From contig KN834758.1 of NCBI GenBank assembly GCA_000827265.1, positions 806,001-870,000 of the forward strand: 64,000 nt of DNA, in the 5' to 3' direction. The stretch is from Collybiopsis luxurians FD-317 M1. Lineage: Eukaryota; Basidiomycota; Agaricomycetes; Agaricales; Omphalotaceae. The notes beneath the pieces were generated by a model that was not told the DNA's origin, ran no database searches, and was given only the letters and a program-made list of their open reading frames with translations. Both the position numbers and the translations under genes were made by a program. Positions 21,281 through 32,358 of the stretch are shown piece by piece (position 1 is the first letter of the stretch; each line of letters begins with the position of its first letter).

Positions 21281-23185
21281 ATGCCTTCAGCAACAAAAAG
21301 ATCTTCAACTTCTTCTCCTCCCCCTCCATCCTCAAAACCCCCTTCCAAATCTTCCAACAAGTCTCCCAATGGCTCCAAAGCACCCAACGCCCCAGCAATG
21401 CAGCGTCAGAATCGTTCAGATTTTGACTTGGAACCGAATCCTTTCGAACAAAGTTTTTCCGCTCCAAGACCTTCATCCAATGTCCGTGGCTCATCGCCTA
21501 CCCCAGGCGGCAGAGATAAGGAACTCGGTCCGCTTTCTAACGATTCAGTTCAGACAAAATCTTCTCTCGCATCTGATCGCGAACGTGATGGCCAAGAGCT
21601 ACGTCGCAACCACTCCAGAGCTGAATCCAAAGGCAGTGTCGGCTCCGGTAGTGGTACCCTCAGTCCCCGACCTGTTCTCCCTCCATTAGCTTCCATCTCC
21701 TCCCCAGCAGATCGAACCGTCCATCCATGGGCATTCAGTTCCTCTCTAGCAAATTCTCTTCGCTCCGGTCCTCTCAGTCCAGCCATGTTAGCTGGTCCAC
21801 AGGATCCCAACGCTACCAATCCCCCTGCCTCTTCGTTGAATAACTCTTCTGTCTCCACATTTCACTTTGACCCTAATGCTTTCCGTACCGGTCTTACACC
21901 AAGAACCGGCTTGACTCCTCGCACGGGGTTGACACCTGCTGGTACAGGCTTGACGCCACTCGTAGGCGGTCCTTTCCCAGCCTCGCCCGGCACTGCGGCT
22001 TTCCTTGCTTTGATGAACAACAATCCCAGTGGAGTCGGAATGGCTAGCGGCCCCACGATTACTCCCAACACACTCAGTGCCATTACCGGCGTTCTCAACA
22101 ACTCCCAGCAAGGTCAGCAGCAGGGATATCTCAATCCTCCGACTGTCCCTTCCCATCTGCATCACACTGCCAGCGGTATGGGTGTCGGAAATGAAAATAC
22201 CAACCCCGGGTCATTTCTCGAAAGTGCCAACAGTGCTGCGTCTACAGCTGCCAACGGCCTCTTCCTCCTCAGTCAGGCTCATCAGGAGCTGACTAAACGG
22301 GAGGAGGAGCAGGCTAGGGCCAACTCTGCCAGCGGGAATCACCCGAACGGCTCTGCCAATGGCGTTACGAATACCAACGCTAAGCGGGGCGCCAAGCGGA
22401 AAAATTCCGAAGTTGCTCCTGTCCCCGCTGCCCCCGCAACGCGTAGCTCGAAGCGATCCAAGTCGGGGTCAGGAAGAGGAAGGAAGGCGGCTTCACCTGA
22501 GGGAGATGATGACGACGAAGACTTTATGGACGAAGGTGATGAAGATGACCACATGATGCAGCAGGCTATGATGCAGCAGAATACGGCCTCCAATAACGGT
22601 GGTGGTACTGGAAAAGGGCGGAATAAAAAGCCTGAGACGGAGGAGGAGAAGAGGAAAAACTTTTTGGAGAGGAATCGGCAGGGTGAGTGTTTTCTGGTTT
22701 CCGTCGTGTTTCTTCTTCTCATTCCTTCACGTTAGCTGCTCTCAAGTGCCGTCAACGAAAGAAAGCGTGGCTTGCGCAGCTTCAAGCCAAAGTCGAGTAT
22801 CTTACTCAAGAAAATGAACGCCTAACTTCTGCTCTCGTCTCATCGCGAGAAGAGATCAGTAGACTGAGTGCACTAGTAGGAAGCGCAGGGTTGGGCGCTG
22901 CAGCTGCTGCTGGGATGCCTCTTGGTTTAGGTATGCTTTGTCGATGGTTGGAACCTCGTCGTACAAGTAGCTAATGCTTCGTTTGTAGGTTCCTCGGTAC
23001 CCAGCGTTGTAGGCGTCGGCGGAGGTGGTGCAGCAGGTGTACCTGTATCCATGGGTGTACCCGCCAACGGCGTTAACTCGAAAGGGGGTGCAGGACAAGG
23101 AGCCGCCAATGCAGCTGTCAATGGCATTGGGAGTGTCGCCCAGGCCATAACAGCTGGAAGTAAGGCTGGCGGATATGGGTATTGA
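21281..23185 (+). CDS. Atf1/CREB-type bZIP transcription factor
   Basis: Three exons (21281-22682, 22736-22930, 22989-23185) encode about 597 residues. The bZIP domain spans the first intron: ERNRQ in exon 1, then AALKCRQRKKAWLAQLQ and a leucine zipper in exon 2. The basic region keeps the Asn, two Ala, Cys and Arg of the NxxAAxxCR DNA-contact set. Upstream are features of fungal Atf1: an NPFEQSF motif near the start, a GPLSPAMLAGPQ segment, and four copies of TGLTP near residues 205-230, as in the HRA-type region. A basic Lys/Arg stretch and acidic patch precede the bZIP. Such factors act in the nucleus under the Hog1/Sty1 stress MAP kinase; several Ser-Pro and Thr-Pro sites fit that control. 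The tail is Gly/Ala/Val-rich. Confidence 0.93.
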
Positions 23186-23832
23186 AGCTATCCCCCTTTG
23201 TAGATCTTCTTCTTTTCATCCACACACGCACTTCTGAATGCGGCAGCCTCGCCCATACACACGATTTCGGTTACGGCCCCGGTTTTTGGACCCTTTCCCT
23301 TCTCCCTTCTTCCCCATTATACACATATGTACATATGTAGTATGTATGTCTCGATTTGGGTTGTTGTTTTTGTTTTTTTTTTTGGGTATTTATTATATCC
23401 TGACTTTCTTTTCAACTGTTGATAGTTTTGAACTTTCTCTCATCTCCCGTCGGGTGCTGTTAAACATGTCCTCTTCCGCCTCCACGCTTATGATTGATTC
23501 TTTGTTGAATTAAAAAAACTTGTACTTTACCATTCTCCCTGTCTCCTCCCATCGATCTCTCTACGTACGTACCTAAAATATACGAATAACGTAAATACGA
23601 TTATGAATACATGCTCTTAACTTGTTTAGCAAGTTGGGATATCGCGCTTGGCTTGGATTGATGAGAAGGAATGGTAAAATAGATTTGAACTGACAGATAC
23701 TCGTCACGCCCTGTGGAGCCTCTTAACGTTATCTAATCTTCTCTTGGAGCCCGCAATAAAACCCTTCTTTTCTATTATAGATGGTCGGAAGGAGATTCCA
23801 GGTTACTCGATAACCATTCAAACATAGATAGC
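23186..23832. other. 3' flank of the bZIP gene and tRNA leader
   Basis: About 650 bp, rich in T and C, with no gene. Most is probably the bZIP 3' untranslated region followed by the upstream flank of tRNA-Trp. A T-run of ten bases lies near 23375. Confidence 0.5.
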
Positions 23833-23912
23833 GACCCCGTAGCTCAGTGGTAGAGCGTGAGATTCCAGTAGGGGATTCCTCAAGGTCATCCGTTCAATCC
23901 GGGTCGGGGTCA
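23833..23912 (+). tRNA. tRNA-Trp(CCA) with an 8-nt intron
   Basis: Same mature sequence as the minus-strand copy at 17099-17188 except a T for C in the D loop: acceptor GACCCCG/CGGGGTC, anticodon loop TTCCAG, T loop TTCAATC, discriminator A. The intron after position 37 is only 8 nt, against 18 nt in the other copy. The mature length is 72 nt in both. The A31-C39 mismatch is also shared. Confidence 0.92.
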
Positions 23913-24093
23913 TAGATGAAGAAACGGGCACTTTTTCGTCACTGCAGATGTCTATTTTTCTCATTGAAAGAGAAATCGATAACATGATTGAAATTCATTG
24001 ATATTAACTGATATTAATAACACATGGCTTTGAGGATCCGTAACCGCACCTGACCTTTTTTGGGTGACCTGCGAGTGTACGCACTGCTTGGCC

Positions 24094-26254
24094 ATGGACC
24101 CTCATACGCCATTGATCTCATCCTCGCCTGTCTCAGCGTCTGGCTCACCGCCGTTGCGCTCAACGATCCTCGGTTCATTCTTAGGTCGCAGCAACAGGAC
24201 ACGCAATTCTTCCAGCCAGCAACGAGACAGAGACAGGGAAATGTCTCCGCCAGCCAACCTTGCACCTCCGCTTGTCTCTCCTCCTTCTGTCCAACCTATT
24301 CCCTCGTCCAACCCGAACCCAGTCCCAATCATCAACAACCCAATTCCTCCCAACCCAACCCCTCCTAGTTCGTCTTCCTTCCGTCTGCGCCTCGTTCCCC
24401 ACCTCGATTCCCGCCGTTCACTGCGCTTCGACCCGATTACTCGCGATATGCGCGCAGGCGATCCCGTCCTCCGCATCGGCAGGTTCACAGACCGATCTGG
24501 TCAGAACCAAAACCAGAATGGGGGGTATAATAACAATAATCCCAATTCGTTCAAGATGGCTTTTAAGAGCAAGGTTGTCTCTAGGACTCATGCGGAATTG
24601 TGGGTCGAGTGTTCCCCGTCGTCTGATACAGGTTGGTATAGGCGTTTTACGTCTTCTTATTTCTAATATGATTTTACGTAGGATCATCACCCCAACCGAA
24701 ATTCTTCGTCCGCGACACCTCCTCCTCCTCTGGCACCTTTATCAACCACGTTCGTCTCTCCGCTGCCAACACCGCATCGAGACCGTTTCAAATCCGCGAC
24801 GGGGACATACTTCAGCTGGGTGTGGATTATCAAGGAGGTAGTGAGGATATATACAAGTGCGTCAAGATTAGGGTTGAAGTGGGGAGGGATTGGATGAGGA
24901 CGAGGAATGAGTACAAGTGAGTTTTGATTCGGCATATGCATTACGTCTCTTTTTTTGACTTGGCGGACACGTTTGTCTATCTTTTTTTTTTTTGACTATG
25001 TAGTGCCATAGCGATGAAGAATCTTAAATCGTTGGCACAATCTGTCAACAACGCCGCTACCCCTTCTTCGTCCACAAAGAAGAAAGCCAAGTTTTCGGGA
25101 GCGGGTCTCCCGGATTGTTGTATATGTAAGTGTATCTTTTCTGTGTCCCTACCACTCAGGCTCACAGTTCATTTCCATGTCTGGTTGCTAATATTGTTAA
25201 TGTTTTACTCTAGGTCTCTGCTCGCTCACTCCCTTCCAGCCGCTGTTTGTCTCCCCATGCTCGCATACTTTCCATTATAAATGTATCCGCCCCCTCATAG
25301 AGAAGCATTATCCGGGCTTCTGTTGTCCTCTTTGCAGGACCTACGGTGACCTTGAGGAGGATGTTGAAGTTGAGCTTGAGGAAGAGATCGGGGATGTGGA
25401 GGACGGTGTCGAAAATCATGCGGGACTGGCAGGCGGCGATGACGTCGATGTTGATATTGATGCATCTGATGAAAGAAGACGCGTCGGACTCGGAGGAGGC
25501 GTGGAAGATGGTGACGGTGATGGTGATAGGCAGGAAGGCGAGGATCATGAATTGGAGGAAGTTGGCGATCCCGGGGAAGGATATGTTGATCCGCGTGTTG
25601 AAGAAGAAGATGGGAGAGGAAAGCGAAAGATGGGTGTTGGTAGGTGTTTGTGTTTTTGGCTTTTTGTGCTTTCTAGGTGATGGGTTTTTGACTTTTTGAC
25701 TTTTGTGCCTTCCCCCAGCTCACCAGCGCCTCCGGAATCTCAGAGTGAGAGAACCTCAGTATGGAGGTGAGACGGAAGTTGAGAGCGATGCAGGTGCTGC
25801 GGCGGGAGGTTCTGCGATCCGAGGTGCGCAGAGGAGGGGACGAGGACATGGACATGCGAGGAATACTTCGCTTTCTGCTCAGATTGACCCGATGCCTGCT
25901 GCGGCTGAGGGTATGGATGAAGATGAAGATGAGGAAGTGAGGGAGTTTGGAGATGATGACGAGGGTGAGGGTGGGTATGGAGGTGTGGGTGAGAGGGGGG
26001 TTGGGGACGGTGATGATGTGGATGTGGATGTGGATATGATTTCTGCGGAAGGGGAACATGGATCTGATGGTGAGGAGGAGGGGCGTGGTGCGATGCGTGT
26101 GGAGGGAGATGAGGGGGTTGGGCGAGGGGTGGGTGAAGAGGATGAGGATGAGGATGAGGAAGTTGAGTTTGTTGATTTTGGTGCGGGAGGGGCTGGGATG
26201 AGGGCGAGGGGGCTGGGGGGTGATACTCTTGGTGCTAGGGAGAGGAGGAAGTAA
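24094..26254 (+). CDS. FHA-RING ubiquitin ligase, Dma1/Chf1-like
   Basis: Five exons (24094-24631, 24682-24916, 25004-25125, 25214-25639, 25719-26254) sum to 618 residues. A disordered Pro/Ser/Asn-rich head of about 100 residues leads to an FHA domain split by intron 1: LRIGRFTD, SKVVSRTHAELWV, then KFFVRDTSSSSGTFIN and DGDILQLGVDY. These carry the phosphothreonine-binding Gly-Arg and Ser-Arg-x-His residues. A RING-type zinc finger follows, split by intron 3, with CCICLC, PCSHTFHYKCI and CCPLC. This order matches the Dma1/Dma2 checkpoint ligases of yeasts, which act in mitotic checkpoint and septum or spindle-position control. The C-terminal 270 or so residues are extremely acidic and Gly-rich, with an Arg/Gly patch. 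The ATG at 24094 is the first in frame. Confidence 0.93.
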
Positions 26255-26584
26255 ATGTGAAGAGTTGTGATGTGGATGGAAGTTGTCGGGAGTGTACGGA
26301 ACAGAGGTTCAAGTTTGAAGGTCTGCGGAGGCGTGGACCGTGTGCATGATTACCGACTTTTTTCAAGTATGACGTTCAAAGTATATGTTTTATGACTGTG
26401 ATGAAAGAACTATTTGTATCCTTTTCCCTGTAGTGTACGATGGAGCTAATTGTGTTTTTTGTAATATGTAGATGAGATGTGGCTTTGTCCTTGGCTTTGA
26501 AGTTTTTTTCTTTCGCGGATGTTGCAAACATTGATGATGTTACTTTCTCCCTTTATATATAATGAGGTCTCTCATATTGAGGAG

Positions 26585-26681
26585 TCCCTGGTAGTATATC
26601 GGTTAGTACACGCGCCTGTCATGCTCTGAAAATAGGTCGGCTGGTACGCGCGAAAGCTGGGTTCGACTCCCAGCCAGGGAG
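26585..26681 (+). tRNA. tRNA-Asp(GTC) with a 25-nt intron
   Basis: Acceptor stem TCCCTGG/CCAGGGA, anticodon stem CGCGC/GCGCG, T arm CTGGG/CCCAG with loop TTCGACT, and discriminator G as expected for tRNA-Asp. The loop CTGTCA gives anticodon GTC. A 25-nt intron follows position 37. Confidence 0.93.
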
Positions 26682-27898
26682 TTTAGGAGTTTCATCTTTT
26701 TGTATGTACAATCCATTCTTCTCTCTTATCCCTCCTTGATTTTTTCTCTTTTAGCAAGTCTCATCTGCAAAGTGAGACTCCAAATGGGTAGTTTGCTTGT
26801 TCAAGTATCTACCAAAGTATTTTCTTCTTTCGAATTTCGCAATCTTCATCATGGGCCTCTGGACGTTTTGGTTTGCATTTGTATTGGTATTTGACCGATT
26901 CGTTGATCACTCCCTGGTGTTTGTTCTTATGGAATTGACAAACTTCTGCAGCGGTTTGGAATCTGGATTTAGCTCTAGAAGACCTTGTAGAAGTCTCGTC
27001 CTTTCGTTTCAAAATTATCCAGGGCAGAATCAGCTCGTTCGAACTGGAATAATACTGGCAGCTGCTATTGAGAGGCTAGACCACCGTGACTGATCATTCG
27101 GTGCCAAATCTTACCTACCTGGAGTTCCTTTCGTCGAGAATCGAAGCCGGCTTTTAAATGTCAAATACAAAAGTTCCTACTGCCGCTTCAATAATTTCCC
27201 TATACTTAGTCAATGTCCACAATCCATCTTCGTGATGTAACACTTCATATTCCTGTTCCTCGAGCAACTATCCTGCGTCATCTACCTGCCTCTCCTTATC
27301 ATGGCATGCAAACTCACTTCTGGCTTTACGAGATCTTCCTTTATCTCACCTCACCGCACAGTCATCTCAAGTCTTCTGATCGAGATGCATGTATCTGTCA
27401 GAGTCAATGTCAAGTCTCAAATCTCATGCCAAAGGACTTGAGGTGAGAGACTCCAGATCTATCCTTACTCTCTGGTAGACCGAACACTTTGTTTTCATTC
27501 GAGTCGGGATCGAACATATCGTTTCATCCACTGCCTCTGGCTCACCTAGTTCGATCTTGGTAGCTCAGCCTGGCTCGTAACAGTCCAACGTGTGGTTCAT
27601 GCAACGCTGCATCGGCAAGAGTGCGTGACATGTCGTTGCGGCAGAAGCGCAAGTATCAACAGACAGTTCAACATTCACTGATTCAATAAGTATGTACCTC
27701 TGCGACTTTTGTGCCAAACTCGGGATCTATATCACTGTCAGCAATTCATAGGGGCGATATTGTTCTCTCAAGTTCGAAGAAGCGCAATCTCGAATAAAAT
27801 GATATTATATATCATTGATATAGTGAGATGATTCTCATGCTAGGCGATATGCAGGATATAGTTCTTTCCAAAAACGTGAGAGGAAGACGCTAAAATCA
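26682..27898. other. Intergenic region
   Basis: About 1.2 kb with no convincing gene. Plus-strand frames at 26797-27093 and 27213-27446 have real ATGs or long open runs but no domain, and no splice partner was found. Confidence 0.45.
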
Positions 27899-28192
27899 CT
27901 ATACTATCAGCGACGAGAAGCGCGGTTTGGCAACTGAATGTCGAGTTTTGTGGGTCCATTGATCATTCATCTTGATCTCATACGTCGAACGAGCAGGTAC
28001 ATTAAGGTCCATAAACCTCAAGGAACCTGGTTCTCCTCTGGCGAGAGCTTTGCCGTCACGAGAAACGGGTAAGAATGGGTAAGAGCTTGAAAGCCCAAAA
28101 TTCTCGCGGACGACCGGAGTGCAGACGAAGATGAGGCGAAGAAGAGCTTGCAGCCTGTCAGAAGGCAGTGATTTGGCAAGTTGATTCGTCAT
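27899..28192 (-). CDS. Possible small gene of unknown function (97 residues)
   Basis: An ATG at 28192 opens a single-exon frame of 97 residues on the minus strand. The peptide has mixed, protein-like composition with a helical start (MTNQLAKSLPSDRLQALLRL) and a basic C-terminus, but no domain, signal peptide or Cys pattern. No splice sites are needed. It could be a true orphan gene, a remnant, or chance. It is divergent from the mucin-like gene, 284 bp away. Confidence 0.3.
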   Translation of the reverse strand: MTNQLAKSLPSDRLQALLRLIFVCTPVVRENFGLSSSYPFLPVSRDGKALARGEPGSLRFMDLNVPARSTYEIKMNDQWTHKTRHSVAKPRFSSLIV

Positions 28193-28476
28193 AGTTCGCC
28201 TCCCGAAATGATTGATTTTCTGTTAATGCCTGCCCGGAAGCATATAGCTATATACTGGACTTGCACTGGCCTTGCGCTGGACAGATTGCTGAGAGACAGA
28301 CGTCAGTCAATGGGATAAGCGCCTTGGGCGCTTAAACACAGTGTATTCTTGTTTTCTTGTTTCAGGCACAGTGCCTTACTCCTCTGTCCACGTCGGACTG
28401 ATGCCCTCTCAGGCGCTCTCACTCTTCCCTCCTTCCTACCACCAGCGATGGAGCTGGTATGAAAGGGATTTAAACA

Positions 28477-31400
28477 ATGGGCAAAGGATTATTCGCACTT
28501 GTCATCTTCAGTTTCTCGTTGACTTTTGTGTTCCTTTTTTCCCTATTTCCTCGACAGTTGCATGCTAGAATTTCGGAGCATTTTTCGGAGGTTCGCGTAG
28601 CTGAATCGGCAGCGGGATGCTCAACAGAAATGGTTTCTGAACGAGGTTTAGGTTCCCTACTTGACACGGTAGCTGACGATGGGGTTTCCCTCATTGACAC
28701 GGTAGCTAACGATGGAGTCTCCCTCGTTAACGCTGTGCCTTCTATCCTTCATAATCTCGTTGAAGGTTCCCCGACCGTTCCTCTTACCGACTCGTCATTT
28801 TCTACTACCACCCCGACATCTACAAGCTCTACCCCCCTCCCTCCTCCTCCGGCATCTCCATCCACTACACCCAGCACCGTAACCACGGTTATCCGCCCTT
28901 CGCCCTCTTCGCAGACTACTTCGACGACAAGTACACCTCCTTCAACATCTCCTTCAACTACTACTACATCTACCTCCGAGACACCGTCGTCGACCAGTAC
29001 GTCTACCGAATCGTCTTCTTCAACTATCTCCACGGTCTCTACGTCATCGTCTCTTACACCTAGTACATCCCCTTCATCCACCTCTCCATCATCTACTTCT
29101 ACAACTCCATCTTCATCCCCGACCTCTTCTCCCTCTTCAACTACAGTTTCTACTCCAACCTCCTCATCCCCTTCATCTCCAACCTTGACGTCCTCTCCAT
29201 CCTCCACATCCTCTCCATCTTCCACATCCTCTCCATCCTCCACATCCTCCACATCCTCCACATCCTCTCCATCCTCTCCATCTTCCACATCCTCTCCATC
29301 CTCCACATCCTCTCCATCCTCCACATCCTCTCCATCCTCCACATCCTCTTCAACACCAACATCGGACACTTCTGCGAGCAGTACTTCGCCAGCAACAAGC
29401 TCAAGCACTACCGCGAGCCAAACACTATCGCCGAGTTCTTCATCCGGAACTCAAACTACAACCGGGTCGAGCTCAGGCTTGAGTTCAAGCCCTACATCAA
29501 CTTTATCTGGAACCTTTTCATCGACGACATCCTCCAGTGCGGGAACTAGCTCAAGTAGTATTTTGAGCGCCACTCAGTCATCGTCGGCAAGTGCCAGCGG
29601 TTCCAGTTTTTCCGGGTCTTCAGGCACTGTGACATCCTCTCAATCAACTCTTTCTTCTCAATCTCTTACGTCTTCAAGTCCTGTGTCTTCTAGCTCAGGC
29701 TCTTCACCGGCGTCACAGACCGCTACCAGTGACACTGGATCATCTGCATCTTCAAATTCAATATCATCAACAGGAACAGGCTCAAGTGGAAGTTCGTCTG
29801 TTTCCGATACTGGCACTATCACCGGCATAGGGTATGAACTCTTCAACTCTTCATTTCTCTAGTCTCATTATTGAACTCTTCCATATAGCTCGAGTCAAAG
29901 TTTAGTGATTACTTCATCTGCAAGTACATCGGCACCGAGCACTTCTGGTGGACCAGCACCCAATGGGGGATTGGCCAAGTAAGTAATTACAATCTTTTGC
30001 TAGGGGACCTGCGCTGACGCGTCTTTTTCATACTCAGACATTCTAATCACCTCACTACCCTCCTTCCCGTTCTCCTTACCCTTCTTCTCCTTTTTATCAT
30101 CTTCGGTGCTATCTACCTATGCCGTCGAAGACAACTGAAACGTGGAATGAACATTTTCGGACAGAGATTGGAATTGGGCGAAACTCCGGGAGCTTGGTGG
30201 GCATTTTCTGACGCAGGTGATGGTGTTGCTCCGGGAACCGAGAAAAAGACGCGGAATGATGAAGATGCTACCATCCCAAGCAACTCCAAGAAAAGATCGC
30301 TCCTCGCAATCACTGCCTCTGTAGTGGGACGCGCCGCAGTTGCTTCCGGCTCTAGCGAGCCTCGTTCGGATGCTCCCATCTCAGACGAAGAGAAAGAAGG
30401 TCTAAAGAACGCTTCGTCAAAGGAGAGGCGCAGTCGAAACGGCTCCAATCTCTACGACTCGACCCATTCGACGAGAGCGAAACGCGCCTTTTTGCCCTCT
30501 GCGTGGCGTAATGACCAAAGCGAAAGCGCTTTCAGCCGCGATTCTCTTCCAACTTCATCACGTTTTCCGTCCCTGGCACTTTCTGGCTCCTCTCGCTCAC
30601 CTTCCCACTCCTTGCTACCTTCCTTATCTTTCATTTTCTATCGTCAGTCCTCATCTTCCATTTCCAGAGGTGCTTCTGCACTCCAAGTTCAGGATGTTCC
30701 CGAAACTGCTTCTGTAACCCACACCGAAATTAGTGACCGAAATTCCTACATGGCTACTAATAGCCGACTGGATCTGGATCTGGACATGGACATGGATGTT
30801 GGCGAATTGCAGTCTCCTGAGCGGGACCATCACCAAGGGCTAGGGTTCATCCCGATCATGCGGACCAATACTCGCGATACGACTTATTCGGACGTAAGCG
30901 TTGATGGGACGGGATTTATTCCTGTCATCCGACGACGTACAGATTCAGACAATGATACGGTCACAGACACCTCTTCTTCTCTTTGGTTAACCAGACCATC
31001 TACATCAGAAACAGAAAACTCGGTTGTGGTTTTCGCTTCCCTTAGGGGATCCGAGCATACGGCGCAGTTTGAACGCGCCTCTTTGGACTCGCGGCATACG
31101 CGGGAAACTCACAATAGTCGACAGACGCTGGATAGTTGGGATACGCGGCAAAGCTCGGTTGGGACGACGAGCTCGTTGGTATTCGCTGGACCTCGAACTT
31201 TGCCTTCGTCTAACAATTATAGTGCCAACACCGCTGCCGCTCCCGGTTCACAAGTTCCTGTGATCACTCCGACATTCCATTATTCGCCGTTCGACGAAGA
31301 GGAGGACACCGTTGCAATGGGATCGTCTTACTCTGGCGGATGGCCCGGCTTGAGCTCGAACAACCCTTATCATCCATCCAATCCATTCTACACCTCTTCA

Positions 31401-31673
31401 CGCACAAACCCGTTCGCGAACTTGAGTCCCCACTCAAATTCGAGCTTGACTCCCAGCTCATCTCAATATGAACGAGAAAGAGAAAACGATTTATTCATCA
31501 GGAGTATGGAATGGAGACGGAGAGCGGCTGCATTTGCGGAGAGTACTGGGCAGAGACCGTCTTTGATGGGGGCGGTTGAGGTGTATTTTTCGTCTTCTTC
31601 AGGGAACAGTAACAGTAACAGCGCCGACTCGTCGCCCCTAAGTTCGCCTGAGGAGGTTGAGAATAGGTCGTGA
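28477..31673 (+). CDS. Mucin-like single-pass membrane protein
   Basis: Three exons (28477-29831, 29889-29978, 30038-31673) encode about 1,026 residues. The first 25 residues are a signal peptide or anchor: MGKGLF followed by a hydrophobic Phe/Leu/Val core. Residues about 90-480 are almost pure Ser/Thr/Pro, the pattern of a heavily O-mannosylated stalk, with a minisatellite in the middle. A single transmembrane helix at about 487-508 (LLPVLLTLLLLFIIFGAIYL) is followed by a basic stop-transfer, CRRRQLKR. A cytoplasmic tail of over 500 residues follows, rich in Ser, Arg and acidic spots. The layout resembles yeast cell-wall stress sensors of the Mid2/Wsc kind, but no WSC domain is present. A repeat, DTVADDGVSL / DTVANDGVSL, sits near residues 62-85. 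Sensor function is inference from topology. Confidence 0.8.
29191..29349 (+). repeat. 18-bp minisatellite inside the mucin-like gene
   Basis: Tandem, slightly varied copies of an 18-bp unit TCCTCTCCATCCTCCACA encode Ser-Ser-Pro-Ser-Ser-Thr repeats. The length is a multiple of three per unit, so copy-number change would keep the frame and alter stalk length. The opposite strand is also open through it, which is a by-product of the repeat. Confidence 0.85.
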
Positions 31674-32070
31674 CGACTTTGGTAGAGCGGTTTGTTAGTC
31701 TTCGCATGCCATCTTTCAAAAGAATTATGCCTATCAATCGTTCTTGCAGTTCTTTTTTCGCATTCTCGTTCAACGATGTACATAACATACATACATGGAT
31801 ATCTCCGCACGCTCCTTCGCTATATTTTTATTGCATTCCGGTTTTTTTTCAGAACGTTTATATAGTATCTACTTGGGCAGTACAATATGCGGAATTAGTT
31901 GTTGTAACTTCTGTAATCAATTGTTAGAGCATTTTAAATCATTTATCGTACATTAAAGAGGAATGACCTCGGCGGTTCAGGGTTAGGGTTCCAATATTGA
32001 CGGAAAGGAAGGTCAAAGCAAGTCATCTCGGTCCTTATTTGGTAAAGAAGAACTTAGTTGAGAGATGACT
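31674..32070. other. Intergenic, 3' flanks
   Basis: About 400 bp downstream of the mucin-like gene, AT-rich, with no gene seen. It likely holds its 3' untranslated region and that of the small minus-strand frame to the right. Confidence 0.5.
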
Positions 32071-32358
32071 TTAGAGGTTGCCCTCCCTTCGAAAGTAAAG
32101 ACACTCGCTCTCGTCGAACTGATCGGGAAATTGAGGATATACTTGATAATATGTGGGAATGTTCCGATGGCTCAACTTCTCACCGGACCGCTTCGGGCAC
32201 ATATGTTTTCCCAATGTATTGAATGTGGGAGCATATGATAACTGTAAGTGCATACCGGTAAGAGTTGAAGCTTTGAAGGCGACACTCACCGTTCCCTGAT
32301 TCTTCTTGTCACTCGGAAGGGTCGCATTGCTAGAGCATGTCGATAGCCGAATGGACAT
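32071..32358 (-). CDS. Possible small two-exon gene overlapping the acyltransferase start
   Basis: A minus-strand frame runs from an ATG at 32358 to a stop at 32071. It contains a 48-bp segment with an excellent donor (GTGAGT) and acceptor (CACTTACAG) whose removal keeps the frame, leaving about 79 residues. The peptide is polar, with a Cys pair and an acidic-aromatic end (FDESECLYFRREGNL). No domain is recognised. Its first 22 bases overlap head to head with the start of the acyltransferase gene, so the two could share a promoter only if transcripts overlap, or one start is wrong. The spliced pattern is the main reason to list it. Confidence 0.35.
   Translation of the reverse strand: MSIRLSTCSSNATLPSDKKNQGTVSVAFKASTLTGMHLQLSYAPTFNTLGKHMCPKRSGEKLSHRNIPTYYQVYPQFPDQFDESECLYFRREGNL

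Noticed and set aside
21231..21689. Upstream ATG opening a 152-codon frame overlapping the bZIP start
   Set aside because: It sits inside a probable 5' leader intron (21124-21279), so it would be removed from the mRNA.
28749..29408. 219-codon minus-strand frame rich in Asp, Glu and Val inside the mucin-like gene
   Set aside because: It is the mirror of the Ser/Thr repeat on the plus strand; repeat DNA leaves the antisense frame open without coding meaning.
31976..31992. Telomere-like GGTTAGGGTT
   Set aside because: Only about one and a half copies of the repeat, between ordinary genes; chance or at most a trivial internal remnant.
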